Shown here: positions 63,020 to 64,000 of the stretch, piece by piece
Layout: every line of letters begins with the position of its first letter
Numbering within the stretch: the first letter of the stretch is position 1
NCBI GenBank assembly: GCA_964019135.1
Contig: OZ025252.1
Coordinates: 9,564,823 to 9,628,822, forward strand
Origin: Arenicola marina
Taxonomy: Eukaryota > Annelida > Polychaeta > Arenicolidae
DNA: 64,000 nucleotides
Direction: 5' to 3'
Notes under the pieces: generated by a model
Databases searched by the model: none
Told to the model about the DNA's origin: nothing
What the model saw: the letters and a program-made list of their open reading frames with translations, nothing else
Program-made: the position numbers and the translations under genes

Positions 63020-64000
63020 ATTCATACCACGTCATATCACAAGGGAAGCGATACCACGTCATATCACAAGAGGAGCGATACCATGTCATGTCACAAGAGG
63101 AGCGATACCATGTCATATCACAAGATGAGCGATACCACGTCATATCACAAGATGAGCGATACCATGTCATGTCACAAGAGGAGCGATACCATGTCATATC
63201 ACAAGGGAAGCGATACCATGCCATGTCACAAGAGGAGCGATACCATGTCATATCACAAGATGAGCGATACCATGTCATGTCACAAGAGGAGCGATACCAT
63301 GTCATATCACAAGATGAGCGATACCAGGCCATGTCACAAGATGAGCGATACCATGTCATATCACAAGAGGAGCGATACCGTGCCATATCACAAGAGGAAC
63401 GATACCATGTCATATCACAAGAGGAGCAATACCATGCCATATCACAAGAGGAGCGATACCGTGCCATATCACAAGAGGAGCGATACCATGTCATATCACA
63501 AGGGAAGCGATACCACGTCATAGCACAAGAGGAGCGATACCATGCCATATCACAAGAGGAGCGATACCGTGTCATATCCCAAGAGGAGCGATACCATGCC
63601 ATATCACAAGAGGAGCGATACCGTGTCATATCCCAAGAGGAGCGATACCATGCCATATCACAAGAGGAGCGATACCGTGTCATATCACAAGAGGAGCAAT
63701 ACCATGCCATATCACAAGAGGAGCGATACCGTGTCATATCCCAAGAGGAGCGATACCATGCCATATCACAAGAGGAGCGATACCGTGTCATATCCCAAGA
63801 GGAGCGATACCATGCCATATCACAAGAGGAGCGATACCGTGTCATATCACAAGAGGAGCAATACCATGCCATATCACAAGAGGAGCGATACCATGCCATA
63901 TCACAAGAGGAGCAATACCATGCCATATCACAAGAGGAGCGATACCGTGCCATATCACAAGAGGAACGATACCATGTCATATCACAAGGGAAGCGATACC
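63020..64000. repeat. 27-bp minisatellite, at least 36 copies, runs off the right edge
   Basis: GCGATACCATGTCATATCAC then AAGAGGA; GCGATACC occurs from 63048 to 63993, exactly 35 x 27 bp. Variants include RTGYCATATC, AAGGGAA/AAGATGA/AAGAGGA and ATCCCAAG. Unit length divisible by three explains the 324-codon minus-strand frame with nine-residue repeats. The array continues beyond the window. Confidence 0.95.

Noticed and set aside
63006..63980. 324-codon minus-strand frame with nine-residue repeats
   Set aside because: Product of the 27-bp array, which is open in both directions.

Overview
This is animal nuclear DNA with short coding exons split by introns (GT-AG, plus one apparent GC-AG), non-LTR and DNA transposon remnants, and a very heavy load of minisatellites. 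Four protein-coding genes can be read. From left to right they are the 5' end of CEP128 (minus strand, runs off the left edge), a complete AREL1-type HECT ubiquitin ligase (plus strand, 18 coding exons, 6332-26298), a complete ARF-family GTPase (minus strand, 3 coding exons, 31970-28466), and the 3' end of TTC7 (minus strand, 59085-56756, continuing past the right edge or into unrecognised upstream exons). CEP128 and AREL1 are divergent, and AREL1 and the ARF gene converge tail to tail.

The likely source is an invertebrate chordate, most plausibly a cephalochordate (amphioxus). This is inference. CEP128, AREL1 and TTC7B all lie on the long arm of human chromosome 14. In addition, minisatellites whose unit straddles an exon-intron boundary, abundant here, are to my recollection a described peculiarity of amphioxus ('mirage' minisatellites at Adh). 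Another deuterostome or a lophotrochozoan is not excluded.

Layout: 1-2386 CEP128 exons with a LINE remnant in an intron. 2387-6331 intergenic with two DNA-transposon-like elements. 6332-26298 AREL1, whose introns hold six sizeable tandem arrays plus a two-copy duplication; four of these seven cover a splice donor or acceptor. 26299-28465 the two facing 3' ends. 28466-31970 ARF gene, with a dispersed repeat and a fold-back MITE in its introns. 31971-34433 upstream flank with a small hAT-like MITE. 34434-55637 a 21.2-kb satellite of 342 copies of a 62-bp unit in constant phase, with nested higher-order duplications. 56756-59085 TTC7 C-terminal exons, with arrays at the stop codon, between exons and at a splice acceptor. 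59700-64000 probable TTC7 intron or upstream sequence with a 42-bp x 46 array and a 27-bp array running off the end.

The genes do not form an operon or pathway. The most unusual content is the repeat architecture: tandem amplification of splice junctions (including the junction that splits the HECT catalytic cysteine codon and a 25-copy acceptor array), and the indel-free 62-bp satellite.
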